Positions 35,117-45,188 of a stretch of DNA of 64,000 nucleotides are shown here, one piece after another. The translations under genes and the position numbers were made by a program. The number at the start of each line of letters is the position of its first letter. Positions within the stretch are counted from its first letter, which is position 1. Source of the DNA: Physcomitrium patens. Taxonomy: Eukaryota > Streptophyta > Bryopsida > Funariales > Funariaceae. The stretch spans positions 13,500,510-13,564,509 of the forward strand of contig NC_037265.1 of the NCBI RefSeq assembly GCF_000002425.4, given 5' to 3'. The notes beneath the pieces are model-generated. The model was not told the DNA's origin. It was given only the letters and a program-made list of their open reading frames with translations, and ran no database searches.

Positions 35117-36491
35117 TGTCGTGTTGTAACACGAGCATACAGTGAAAATAAAAAGAAAGGGGAATTTTATTAATATTCAATTACCTTGAATATTGGGAGC
35201 ATCGATCAACTCGAGTACAAATACTGAGTGGTCAGGTTCAGTCACTTCGTTACAGTCAGCCGGGACATACTGAAATGCTCTATTCGATTCCAATAACGGG
35301 AGTCAGCAGGAAGAGAAGGACCAATTCACAAGACGGGTTCGAGGAGCCAATTGGATCCAATTTTGATAATCCAATCCGGGTCCTCTTATCCAATATGAGA
35401 CCTGAATTGGCCGGTCAACCCAATGTGGTCTAATTATGGGAAATCCAGGTCTTACTACGGGTCTTAGCCAATCTGATGCGAGGACCAATTTGACCCAATT
35501 ACGGGAACATCCAGGTTACTACGAGCATCTTTCCCAATATAGGACCTGAATTGGTCGGGCGACTCAATGTGGTCCCGATTACGGGGTTCGATTCTGTTTC
35601 AGGCTGTCCTGTTCTCTGTGCCGTCTCAGGGAACGTTGTTTTCGGTAAATGGATTTCTTAAAGGTAAAAACGGAGGAGAAAGCTTGGCGGCGAGAGCCAA
35701 TTTCGAATCCAAGTTGAGGTGAGAGCCAATTTCGGATCCAAGCTTGAGGTGGGAGCCAATTCCGGATCTAAGACGGAAGATTGAAGAAATTCAGAGGATA
35801 AGGTTAGGGGGGATATAGTTTTGGGGTGTGGGTTTTTTTTTAAGGGGAATCGGGGGGGAGGAGTTTTCAAGCTTTTGCAAGGTTACTTGTTCGGGGTTTT
35901 CATTGGAGGTTTTTGGAAGATCAAGGGAATTAGAGAGAGGAGCTTCATGCTTCGGGTCGGGGAAGGAAAGACATAGAATTTGGATTTTTCTTCTTCGTAG
36001 AGTTTTGGAGACGACTGAGACAATCGCTGCTGAAGTCAGTGTTGTAATGGTGAATCAAGATTTTTAAATGAAGTAGGTTTGAATACTCTTGACTGTTTTG
36101 TAAAATCGAGTTGCGTCTGTGATTGAAGGATTAAAGGGGTGTCTATAGGATTGAGTATGCGGAGTGAATGAAATTTATTGGGTTAATCTAACAGGACAGT
36201 CAGTGGATACAAGATCGTAAGTACAAAGGGATATTGAAGATTAACAGTTTGGGTTGTTCGGGGTCCTCTGTAACGTCTAGAGACCTACCGGCTGGGGCAA
36301 AGAAAAAAAAAAAAAAATGACTTCGACAAACAATCAAAGGGCATCAGTAAAGATTTACGGTGTATTCTTGCAGTCGTTTATATTCCAGCAGTAAAAACTG
36401 ATAGACTGCTTGACTATCGACGGATCTCCATACTACCTTCTACAGCTAGACGCCCGGCACGTTCTCGAGCAGAAAAGCACGTAATACGACA
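35117..36491 (+). repeat. B: 3' LTR (1375 bp)
   Basis: Same ends and internal repeats as the 5' LTR (the three 29-bp units are at 35692-35773). Most of the roughly 18 differences are in the first 380 bp. Followed by ACGG. Confidence 0.95.
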
Positions 36492-37019
36492 ACGGAAACC
36501 AATTACGGTTATATCATACATAAAACCTGGGACAGGTTTTCAATTTCTGGAAGAGGTCACGTCGAATGTACTTAGGATAGATCTAATTAAGTGCATTAGG
36601 GTGTAGACGCACCTGAAAGGATAGTTAGTAATTACTAATGTGTCAGATGGGATGGGGGTGAGAAACGAACAGTAGGGGTAACATGTTGTCATTATCACCA
36701 CTAGGTAAAAGAATAGGATTGGGGCATCCATTTACTGTCATTCTCAGGTGTCGCATTCTGTTATTGTTTCTTTTCAGTGTTACAATTTCGGATGTTTCGG
36801 AGTACTGGAGCGTAGTATTGACGGTTAGAGCTTGAAAGAGTGTGTGTCATGGTGATGGAGAGTGCAAAGAGAGCTACGGACAGAGAAGAAAGTGGCCGAA
36901 ATGTGAAAGCTAAATGCAATTTAGGACCACCATCCGTAGTAATCGTTACGAATATGGAGCCTATGAAGCTAGAGATTTGCTGGACGCCAAGGAGAATATG
37001 AGATTTTCGAAACGCATAA

Positions 37020-37598
37020 ATGTTTCAGTTTTTGCGAAGGTCAGATAGTTTGATTTCAATTAATGTGGCATTAGTGGAAGAATACATCGCAAACTATGAC
37101 CCACAGGATGGATCGAGCATAGTACAAGGGTGCGTTATCGGTATTGATGAGAAGATCCTCGAAAAAGTACTGTTTCTTCCAGTTGGAGAGATTGCGGTGA
37201 GTGCTGAGGAGTCCAGTGACTTCCGACTGGGAAGTTATTTCAAAAGTGGCATGTGATCATTTGAGAAGAATCAAGGTTGGCGGACAGCTGAGGTAATTAC
37301 ACCAAAGCTCATGGAATGGTTGCACTTCGTACTGAGGCATCTAGGATTGTATCGACACAACACATATATGTCAAGACGGTTAATGTTTGCAGCGGTAGGG
37401 ATGTTTGAAGGGATGGTGTTCAATTGGACAGTCTATGTAGCAACCCGTATTCATGCGGAAATAGGAGCCAAGCACAAAATAGGAAAGTTTATAACATTGT
37501 TATATTCCAATTATGTGTATGCTGTGATCGCGTACACATTGCAGCAAACATCGCCAGTAGAGGGAAGTTCTAAACCAGTGTTAGTGCCTCCACAGTGA
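37020..37598 (+). pseudogene. D: downstream ORF 1, helical protein (fossil)
   Basis: After integrase and the B insertion. Words: LISINVALVEEYIANYDPQD, VIGIDEKILEKVLFLPVGEI, SSDFRLGSYFKSGM, MEWLHFVLRHLGLYRHNTYM and VFNWTVYVATRIHAEIGAKH followed by KIGKFITLLYSNYVYAVIAY. The second half resembles the helical 'putative plant transposon protein' domain that I associate with Athila-type third ORFs. No signal peptide or transmembrane segment is evident. D2 retains it at 7157-7563. Confidence 0.6.
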
Positions 37599-37631
37599 GA
37601 ACGAAATTCGTTGGCATAGAATGTCAATTCA

Positions 37632-38498
37632 ATGGAGGTAATACATGAAATTGGGGAATCCAGTCATCTAGTGGCACCAAAAATGGATCTGATTCGTTTA
37701 GTGGTGGAGGAGGAGAATGAAGTCCCGATGTTGTTAGATATCAATCAGTTAGCGTTTTTACAGGGCCGACTGCCGGAAGGCATACATCTTAAAATTTTTT
37801 TATTGAAGTGCATTTCGCAAATACATTGCATGGTACGAGCATTGGATATAGAGGGCAGTGGTAAACTGGAATTAGAGGTAAGCAAAAAGGTGATATTGGA
37901 GCAGATACGAAGAATTGAAGAGTTAGAACGGATCATCCAGGCGAATGTAAAATCCATGCTGCTATTGGAGCAACAAATTGGGGAACAACAAGAAGCTTGG
38001 AACAAAGAAAGAGAGCGTATGGTAGAGACCCACAGGCAAGAACTATTTCGGGCTTGCAATCATTCAATTTTGGAATTAGAAAAAGTGAAGGGTCAGTTGA
38101 TAATGGAACGAGAAAAGACCGAGTTATTGGCGCAAGAGAAATTGGTATTGAGTGACCAATACAGATGTGAAACGGAGCGGTTAAGGGCTGAAATTGAGGC
38201 CTTGAATGTCGAGGTGACAAGATTGGCAGAGAATTTAGTCAATATTGGTCAAGCACAAGTATCGATGTTGCCAGTTCACGAAGTTTCAGAAGAGAGAAGT
38301 CACTTTCAGCGCCAGTTGGAATTGAGAGATGTCCAGATCTTAAAATTGGAAGCTCAAGTCCGTGAACTGGGTGAGTATAATAAAGATCTTTCAGCTCAGT
38401 TGAGGCAGGAACCGATGGAAGGATTGGAAGAGGAGGAAGATTTACACTTGGAACCGGAATCGGTGGAACCAATAACAGATACTGCGGCAATTGATTAA
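37632..38498 (+). CDS. D: downstream ORF 2, coiled-coil protein (288 codons)
   Basis: Open frame starting MEVIHEIGESSHLV. Residues about 75-265 are an almost unbroken coiled coil rich in Glu, Leu, Arg and Gln (EQIRRIEELERIIQANVKSM, LEQQIGEQQEAWNKERERMV, ERLRAEIEALNVEVTRLAEN, LKLEAQVRELGEYNKDLSAQ). It ends in an acidic tail (EGLEEEEDLHLEPESVEP). No membrane segment is seen, so an envelope role is not supported. It sits just before the polypurine tract. The function is unknown; oligomerisation or particle assembly would fit a coiled coil. Part of a fossil element. Confidence 0.65.
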   Translation: MEVIHEIGESSHLVAPKMDLIRLVVEEENEVPMLLDINQLAFLQGRLPEGIHLKIFLLKCISQIHCMVRALDIEGSGKLELEVSKKVILEQIRRIEELERIIQANVKSMLLLEQQIGEQQEAWNKERERMVETHRQELFRACNHSILELEKVKGQLIMEREKTELLAQEKLVLSDQYRCETERLRAEIEALNVEVTRLAENLVNIGQAQVSMLPVHEVSEERSHFQRQLELRDVQILKLEAQVRELGEYNKDLSAQLRQEPMEGLEEEEDLHLEPESVEPITDTAAID

Positions 38499-38587
38499 TT
38501 AGATAGGCAAGAGGGATCGTAATTTTTATAGAATTTTGTTAGATAATTTTTAGATAGGTATCAATTGAGTGTTTGCGAGGATATTGC

Positions 38588-38606
38588 AGAGTAAGGAGTA
38601 GGGCTA
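38588..38606 (+). promoter_or_regulatory. D: polypurine tract
   Basis: AGAGTAAGGAGTAGGGCTA directly precedes the 3' LTR. Confidence 0.6.
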
Positions 38607-39372
38607 TGTAGAATAAGTAGTTATTTTTAGAATGTAGATACCTAGTGTATAGTGTAAACATGGATAGATAACTGTTGAAAAGGTGGTTCAGCAGGTAGAA
38701 TGGATGAATAGTCAGGAAAAATAGTTATCATCTGTAGTATAGGAGTTGGTATCTCGGGGTAGTATAAGGAGGATGGAAGAGGGGAAGAAAATGCCAGACT
38801 GTGAGAGTTGTGAGCCGGGGTAAGCTTGGTGCTACCTCTTTTCTTTTGTTTGTTATTTTCTTTGAATAAGAGGATTGAAAGTTTCTGAATATTGTGAAGT
38901 GAATTATGGAATGGAAATGTGATTGGTATTATTTGAGAAGAAAAAAGATTGAATGCTGAAATCTGATTGTAGTTCAATAGAGAGAATGAGTCTGTGTTTG
39001 TGTGAAACACTGTAATGTGAATGGCAGTTCTATATGAAGAATTCCAAAGATTGAAACAAGGATAATTATGTGCTGAAAGCTGTGAGGGCACAGTATTACA
39101 GTTGGAGATTATGAGGGTAAATATATTGGTAGAAATAGCAGTTAATGGTATGACTGAATTGCTGTAAGGAAGAGACCGATAAGGTGAAGGAGGAGATTAT
39201 AGTTTTCTTGTGTGTTCAGATATTGGAAATAGAGACGATACGTTTAGGAGGTAATTGATTGTGTGACCCTGACGTGAACACTTAAGCAACTAGTCATTCC
39301 CCGTGTTCGAATCCTCTTATACGGGTTTATGTTGGGAGGTTTCTTCCGGAATAAGTAAAACGAGAAATCACA
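38607..39372 (+). repeat. D: 3' LTR (766 bp)
   Basis: TGTAGAATAAG to GAAATCACA. Contains CCGTGTTCGAATCC near its 3' end, which looks like a pol III B box, and upstream of it GTGTGACCCTGACGTGAAC, similar to the B primer site. Followed by CTTAG (39373-39377). Confidence 0.95.
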
Positions 39373-39377
39373 CTTAG

Positions 39378-39491
39378 GTTCTTCCAAAGCCTAACATTAG
39401 CAACAACAACTTGATCTATTCCACACTTACAAAATCACTTCAAAGAACTTCAGAAAAAATTCAAGCAAATGTGAGTGGACCCATAACCTAT
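39378..39491 (-). other. E: distal leader with primer-binding site (39475-39488)
   Basis: Continuation of the E leader beyond D. On the minus strand, 3 bp after the 5' LTR, it reads GGTTATGGGTCCAC. This is nearly the complement of the initiator tRNA-Met anticodon stem-loop (GGTTATGGGCCCAG), the half-tRNA primer of Drosophila copia. It is not TGGTATCAGAGC, which is usual in seed-plant copia elements. Confidence 0.7.
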
Positions 39492-39824
39492 TGAAAAAAG
39501 AAGTCTAAAAGCTACAAATACTTAGTATCAGCAAGGATTGTAGTCTAAGAGAAGTGTGGAGAAAGATAATTCTTACTTCCAACATTCTTTACTTATAGGT
39601 GGTAGTTTGCTCACCAATGAGGCAACTTCCATTTTCTTGATATTACATCCATTTCTACTTCATCTATCTAAACCTTAGGTTCTTTCTTAACCTAGCCGCC
39701 ACCTACAAATCCTTGGTGCTACTACAATAATTTATTTTAACTCTTTGTTACCTTTTTATTATTAGCAACATACCATGCCTAAATTCTATGTGGTTGTAAC
39801 TAAGCAAGTACTTGTTGATCTTCA
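39492..39824 (-). repeat. E: 5' LTR (333 bp)
   Basis: Copy of 8390-8723; on the plus strand TGAAAAAAGAAG to GATCTTCA. R1 sequence resumes at 39825. Confidence 0.9.
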
Positions 39825-40266
39825 TCAATTTGAGTATTTATTTTGTGAAATATGAAAAATAGCATGTAGATGTATATAAACTAGGATTAAAAGCTATTTT
39901 TAGGATTTCAGTGATATTTCAAGATCCGTAACAAATTTATAGTTGAATTTTTTTTAAGTAGTTTTTGAGAGTATATGAGTACTTCATTTAAAATTTTAGG
40001 TTGTTTGGATGGTCCAATCATGAGATATGAGCTGTTGAAATTCAAAAAACATTTCTCACAAGGATATATAAGGTTTTAAGATACTTTATCATATATTTGG
40101 ATGTTTTCTTGATATTTGGGCTCATATATTGATGTAATTGCCTTAAAAATAAAATATATTATATATATAAACTTGGTACTTTTATATCTTAGACTTGATT
40201 GAGCATTTAGTGGCAACTAGAAGCCTAATGCTTTCTTGAGGCAAAGTCTCTCTACCTCGACAATGG

Positions 40267-40900
40267 CAACTCCAAATTACTCTTAGCTCTCATATTTTGG
40301 CATCTTTCTTCTTTTTCCATATTTCTCTTTACTCTTTCCATCGACATTATGGAATACTTGCTTTTTACTTTGTCTTCATATTAATACTACATTCTTGCTT
40401 ATTGAAGTAAATCCTATACTCTAAGATGGTATGCTTCAAATAACAATGTACAAAATGCTGAAGAAAACTACCATTATATGTCCCATTCCTAACCTTTTAC
40501 TCAAGCTATGCATCAAGAATCCCTAATCTTGTTTACTATAATCTCACTTCTAATTTTTTTTATTCGTCAATATTAGGATCTAAACTAATTATTAGCTATC
40601 TTTACTACTCATCATACACCTATAATTATAGATAATCTATTATTAATAAATAAGCTTTTTTCCTTCCAATTTTTAAAATCTATCTCAATTTTATGTATAA
40701 AAAAATTATAATCTATTTTTGTTGATATATGTAATAAATTGAGTACCAATAAAATCTTCTAATTGAACCAAATCATTAGGAAAAGCTTCCACTATATGAT
40801 ACGATCTATGCCAATAGACTTGAAATTTCTTCGAAAAATTATAAAATTAGCTATCATAAAGAAACATTAGATTATTGGACAAAAATGATTTGGGATGTAA
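40267..40900 (-). pseudogene. D2: start of downstream ORF 1 and spacer after integrase (fossil)
   Basis: At 40267-40430 the minus strand matches D 36850-36930 (ATGGAAAGAGTAAAGAG, AATATGAGAGCTAAG), so D2 continues across R1. The part 40430-40900 is AT-rich spacer with no clear domain. Confidence 0.6.
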
Positions 40901-41810
40901 TTTACTATCATAATAACTCTTACGGCAATGCTATGTAGTTTCTATAGTCAGAATAGTTATATCCCTAACTTCATCTAATTTTTCTAATTTTGCTAATCGA
41001 TATTGGAGGGATATTTTATTGCCAAGACATTCATCCAATACGATTCTCAAACTATGAACCTCCAATTCAATTGATAAGATTATTTCTTATCCAAAAACTA
41101 ATTAGAATGGTGTGGAATTTGTAGTCACTTTATACACAGTACAATAAACCTATAATATTGCAAACAACTTAGTATCTCAAGTCGTTCTTGTACAAAACAC
41201 TGTCTTAATTAAAATTTTACACAGAATATCATTGGTCTATTCAATATGTCCATAGGCTTGAGAATGATATAGGATTGTTTTCTTGTAATTGATCTCATAT
41301 TTATTCGTCAAGGCTGCAATCGTAGAATTAATAAAATAGGTTCTCCAAATACTAATCAATTCTTTAGGACATTCAAAATGAGTGATAATGTTCTCATTTA
41401 AAAATATAGCTATTTTATAGGCATTATCAGTTTTTATTGCCATCGCCTCAATCCATTTTGTTACATAATTGATCATTACTAAAATATATCTTTTCTATCC
41501 ATTTCAAGAGGCTAGAGCAATTGCTCCTACAAAATCAATCTCCCATTTTTTAAATGATGCCTATGCCAAAATTGATACCAATAACATGGCAGAAGTTCTG
41601 GTAGATCAACCAATTTGCTTACAAAGATCACAATGTTGGATATATTGATGTACATCAAAAAATATTGTAGACTACTAATATCCAGCCATTAAAGCTTTAC
41701 AAATAATACTATCACCAACAAAATATTCTCTACAACAATCCAAATGGCATCCTTCCAATATGCTATGCACTTTAATTTGAAAGATATATTGGCAAAAAAT
41801 TCCATCTCAT
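40900..41810 (-). pseudogene. D2: integrase (fossil)
   Basis: 41237-41476 reads YVTKWIEAMAIKTDNAYKIA, FECPKELIS and TNKYEINYKKTILYHSQAYG, collinear with D integrase (26720-27565). The zinc-finger side lies at about 41600-41780. Broken, with many interruptions. Confidence 0.8.
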
Positions 41811-41848
41811 TGTCGTATTATGTGTTGTTTTGCTCAGAAATGCACTGG

Positions 41849-43726
41849 TGTTGTATAATGTGCTATCTTGCTTGAAAATGTATTGGGCGTCTAGCTATGG
41901 AAGATAAAACGATGTTTTACAAGTATCCAAGTAGTCTAGTGGATTTCAACCATCTAAATACAAATTATTTTGGATTTCAATGTAAAAGCTTAATCCCAAT
42001 ACAAAGTGCTTAGAAACACTATTTTTTATAACTTCAAGATATTATAAGCACAAATTCTTTTTTTATTTGTTAGTTTTTTTTTGTTAGTATTATTCTTTTT
42101 TTAATTTTTTAATTTTTAAACCTTAACTCTAAACAGCAAGCTTCAACAAGTTGTAATTCTCAATCTAACTGTCCGATTGTTGCAAAACTTCAACTACTAG
42201 TGTCTTTGCAAGTCTTTTAAATAATAAAGAAGTTTGAATCCAATCTAATTTATAAATTATAAAAAAACGTCGTAAATCCACACTAATGTCTCTTGATCAC
42301 CGTCTAGAAAGTTGATGATGAACTTTGAATTACAATTTTTCCTTCTCTAACTGTTAATTCTCATTCAAACATTGTATGCAGCTCCGCCTTTAAGTTCCCG
42401 ACTTACTATGCTAAAATTCATCTTATTCTAGCAGATAGATCTCTAGATATTGTAGAAACCCTAAACAACCCCAATCTACTAACTTTTGATACTTCTTTAC
42501 ACTAATGATCAAATATCATCTATTTGTATCATTAGATTAATATAAGTTTTTGCTTGCACTTGGTATACTCAACCATCTAGATACCTCTAAAATTTCAATT
42601 GCAGATGTTTTTCTAATTTCACAAAACAGTCAAGAGTACTAGTCCTAAGTTTATTGCAAAAAATCCAAATCACCAATACAAACACTGACTTTGAACAATG
42701 ATTGTGAAGTCCTGCCAAACTCCATGAAACCAAGTCTTACTCCTTTTGAAGGAGCTTGAAGCTAACTCTCTGACCTCCAAAATCCCAATCTCTCCCATGC
42801 CCTCTTTTTATTTATTTATTTATTTTATTTTATTTTTTTTCCTCCGTGAGGTCCCCTATTCTTCCGCCTTGGACTCAAAATTGGAATAGCAGATCATGCT
42901 TCCATGGAATTCCCACCTCTAAGAGGATCTTTCTACGGAAAGGACATTTCCTTGCAATGACATAGAAAACAAAACAGCTTGAAATGGAACTGAAGCCTCC
43001 GTAATCGGAACCTCATTGGATTGCCCAACCAAGTTAGGTCTCATATTGGATAAGAGGCTCATAATAGGACCTGGATTGGATGTCCCCATATTTGGATCAA
43101 ATTAGTCCTTCACATCAAACTCACCCAAATGTTGAATTGGTCCTTTTCTCTTTTACCGACTCCTGGTAAAAACAACTTGGACACATTCTACTCGATTTAC
43201 TAGAGAATCTTGAGGTCTTCGATTTATCTCCTCAATTTTTTTCTTAGCTTTGGATCTCCTGATCTTGATTATTGAAATTGAACGGAGCATTACATTGTTG
43301 ATAAGTATGCCCCGACTATTTGTGATTCCGACATACTAACACATAATCATCACTAGCTCTGGGATTGAACATTCACTAGCATAATGATCAATTTGTCTGC
43401 AACGGAAACAATGAAGTGGTCTTTTTGTACCCCCATCAGGCATATTGGGTGTCTCCACCAGTATATACCTACTAGGCTTGTTTTATATAGGGTTAGAAAA
43501 TGATCCTGGTTGTCTCGTTGGTACAGAGGGTACTTGGTTTGATGATGCTAGTGGAGCATATTGTTGATATCATGTATGATGGTATAGCTTATAATGAGGT
43601 GACATTAATTGGCCCCTGAATATTGGCACTGGAATTGGCCATTGTTTCTAACATCTAAGATGACTAAATATTAATAAAATATTTTTTATTTATATTTTCA
43701 CCATATAGTTGTATTACAACACGACA
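41849..43726 (-). mobile_element. LTR1: B-type solo LTR (1878 bp) carrying D-family gag sequence
   Basis: On the plus strand runs TGTTGTATAATG to CAACACGACA and is collinear with the B LTR except for an extra stretch. Flanks CTGG (41845-41848) and CCAG (43727-43730) are both one step from CCGG; the B LTR, which stands for the empty site, has CCGG at this position. It is about 500 bp longer than the B LTR because of the segment listed next. Confidence 0.8.
43168..43665 (-). pseudogene. D-family gag (zinc-knuckle) fragment inside LTR1
   Basis: Plus-strand words CATTCACTAGCATAATGA, TCTGCAACGG and CATCAGGCATATTGG match D2 gag at 47690-47790. GGTGACATTAA and TATTGGCACT-GAATTGGCC match D2 at 48440-48495. 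The fragment runs in the LTR's own orientation near its 5' end. D2's intervening gag is not represented. It ends where B-type LTR sequence resumes (ATATTAATAAAAT). Confidence 0.7.
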
Positions 43727-45188
43727 CCAGGCACCTAGTTGTGGAAGGTGAAATTATGTTTCACAAGTAACCAAGAAACCTTAATAGGTTTTATCCTTAC
43801 GAGAAGAATATAATCTAAATTTCAATTCAAAAGTACTTAAAATACTCTTCTTAGTAGTCTTAACCATATATAAATCACAATTACTTTATTACTTTCATAT
43901 TTAAGCAATTTAGATTTTTTTTGTAAGCCCAATCCTAATCAATGAGCTTTAACAAGCTATAACATTCAATTCAACTGTCTCCTTGATGTGGAATTTTTCA
44001 TGCAATTGTCAATATAAGTCTTCTATATGCCCAAGAATTTTTAGTCCAATCCAATTTATAAATTATGCAAAAACCTCCAAAAATTGCATTGATATTACTC
44101 GGCTGCCAACTTGAAAAGTGAAGTAGAAATCCCAGCAATGATTTTTCCCTTTCCAATAGTAACTTTGTCTTAAAATTAGTTTTTAGCTTGATCTTCAAGT
44201 CCTTCAACACCATGCCAATTTTTACCTTAATCCAAGTGATAGATCTTCTAATATCATAGAAATCCTACCCAACCTCAAACTGCCACCTTTCAAAACCCTC
44301 TTTTGCTAAAAACTAGATATCTCTAAACCACACCGTTAGATGATCACAAATTTTTTTTTACACTTAGTACACCCAATAATCCAAATAATATCAAATTTTC
44401 AATTATAGATGTCACACCAATTGTACGAACTAGCCAAAATTGCTAAACCTAATTATATTATATAAAATCCAAATCACTGATACAAACCTTGACCTAGAAC
44501 AATAATTGTTAAGACTTCTAAAACCCTCTCAAAACAATTCTTACGTCTCTAAAAAGAACTTCAAGCTAGCTCTCAAATCCTAACCTTCAATCTTTGAATG
44601 ACCCTTTAACTTACCTTTGACAGTCGTTTTAGTCACTAGAGGTTTGATTTCGACCTTGTCTCACAAATGGTTGAGAATAGGTACAAATTTGATACTTCAA
44701 TTTTGAACACCTATATCTCCTTCACAAAAACTCAAAATCACACAAACTCTTTATCCAAATTATATCCAAAATCTTGAATTTAGCCTCCAAAGCTCGAATG
44801 CCTCCAAAAGTGAAACCCTAATCTCTAATAAGGCCTTGGGTAGCCTCCTTGAAGTCCATTGGGCATGACATTTGACCAATAGAGATGAAGGTCTTCACCC
44901 CTTATCTTCATCCAACCATACCTTGCTTTCATCCTTCCTAATAAGCCTCCTAATAGTTAAGATTTTCTTCTTTAGGCCCCAATCTTTTCTTAAGCTTTAC
45001 ACTAAATATCTAAATCTTACATAATATAAATACTATAATCAAAATAGATAAATCTCCAAATAAATTTTCTTATATTAATTCTTTTTAAATTTATTTACTA
45101 ACCACTCTAATCTACATCAAGACTTACAAATATATTATATGTCTTAATTAATTTTTACATTCTATAAGAAATTAAAATATGTCACCAT

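Larger units (their letters stand above)
27760..36491 (+). mobile_element. Element B: Ty3/gypsy LTR retrotransposon, type copy of the B family (youngest, nearly whole)
   Basis: Complete element with identical-length LTRs (27760-29134 and 35117-36491, 1375 bp). It has a primer site, gag, a middle/protease segment, a 1026-codon pol and a polypurine tract. It is flanked by a perfect ACGG duplication (27756-27759 and 36492-36495); if the terminal A is shared it can be read as the 5-bp AACGG. LTRs differ at about 18 positions by eye (1.3 %), so it is recent relative to its neighbours. It is clearly GC-richer than older copies A and C. Coding capacity is interrupted in only a few places. Inserted just after D integrase. 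Confidence 0.95.
20634..39372 (+). mobile_element. Element D: Tat/Athila-like Ty3 LTR retrotransposon (fossil), hosting B
   Basis: LTRs at 20634-21399 and 38607-39372, both 766 bp, with TG...CA ends and a perfect CTTAG duplication (20629-20633 and 39373-39377). The internal order is primer site, gag, zinc knuckles, protease, RT, RNase H, integrase, then two downstream ORFs and a polypurine tract. Without B it is about 10 kb. LTRs differ at about 45 of 766 positions by eye, near 6 %. It is inserted in the leader of copia E, in the opposite orientation. Broken, more than ten interruptions. Confidence 0.95.
8390..39824 (-). mobile_element. Element E: Ty1/copia LTR retrotransposon (fossil), hosting F and D
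   Basis: Minus-strand copia element with order gag, protease, integrase, RT, RNase H, which is diagnostic of Ty1/copia. The 5' LTR is 39492-39824 and the 3' LTR 8390-8723. The internal sequence is split by F (9108-16547) and by D (20634-39372). The LTRs differ at about 32 of 333 positions by eye, near 10 %, so it is old. The flanks (TGTAT and TCAAT) are not a clean duplication. It is inserted in solo LTR R1. Broken, with many interruptions. Confidence 0.9.
7564..40262 (+). mobile_element. R1: solo LTR of the B family (R-type), split by copia element E
   Basis: The LTR runs 7564-8389 and resumes at 39825-40262, about 1264 bp in all, with E inserted between. The two parts together are collinear with solo LTR R2 (9974-11214). 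It starts TGTCATACTG and ends CCTCGACA, and is flanked by a perfect ATGG duplication (7560-7563 and 40263-40266). Because the duplication lies directly on both sides of one LTR, it is a solo LTR left by recombination. It lies in the downstream ORF of D2. Confidence 0.85.
41811..45184 (-). mobile_element. R3: solo LTR of the B family, split by LTR1
   Basis: Parts 41811-41848 (TGTCGTATTATGTG..., LTR end type of B) and 43731-45184 (ending AAAATATGTCA, R-type start) give about 1490 bp once LTR1 is removed. About 44640-45184 is the reverse complement of the first half of R1/R2. Flanks are TCAT (41807-41810) and CCAT (45185-45188). D2 sequence on the two sides matches distant points of D, so either one LTR landed in an already rearranged D2 or two LTRs recombined. 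Confidence 0.65.

Noticed and set aside
37632-38498. Envelope gene in D
   Set aside because: No signal peptide, membrane span or glycosylation pattern stands out; the protein is a soluble-looking coiled coil.
38642-39091. 149-codon antisense ORF in the D 3' LTR (and a shorter one at 20759-21037)
   Set aside because: It lies wholly within the LTR, has no domain and is shorter in the other LTR; best seen as chance.
39264-39330. tRNA gene or SINE in the D LTR because of GTTCGAATCC
   Set aside because: No A box with proper spacing and no cloverleaf stems; it is part of an LTR present in both copies.
8385-39829. Target duplication of copia element E
   Set aside because: TGTAT and TCAAT agree at only three of five bases, so it is not claimed.
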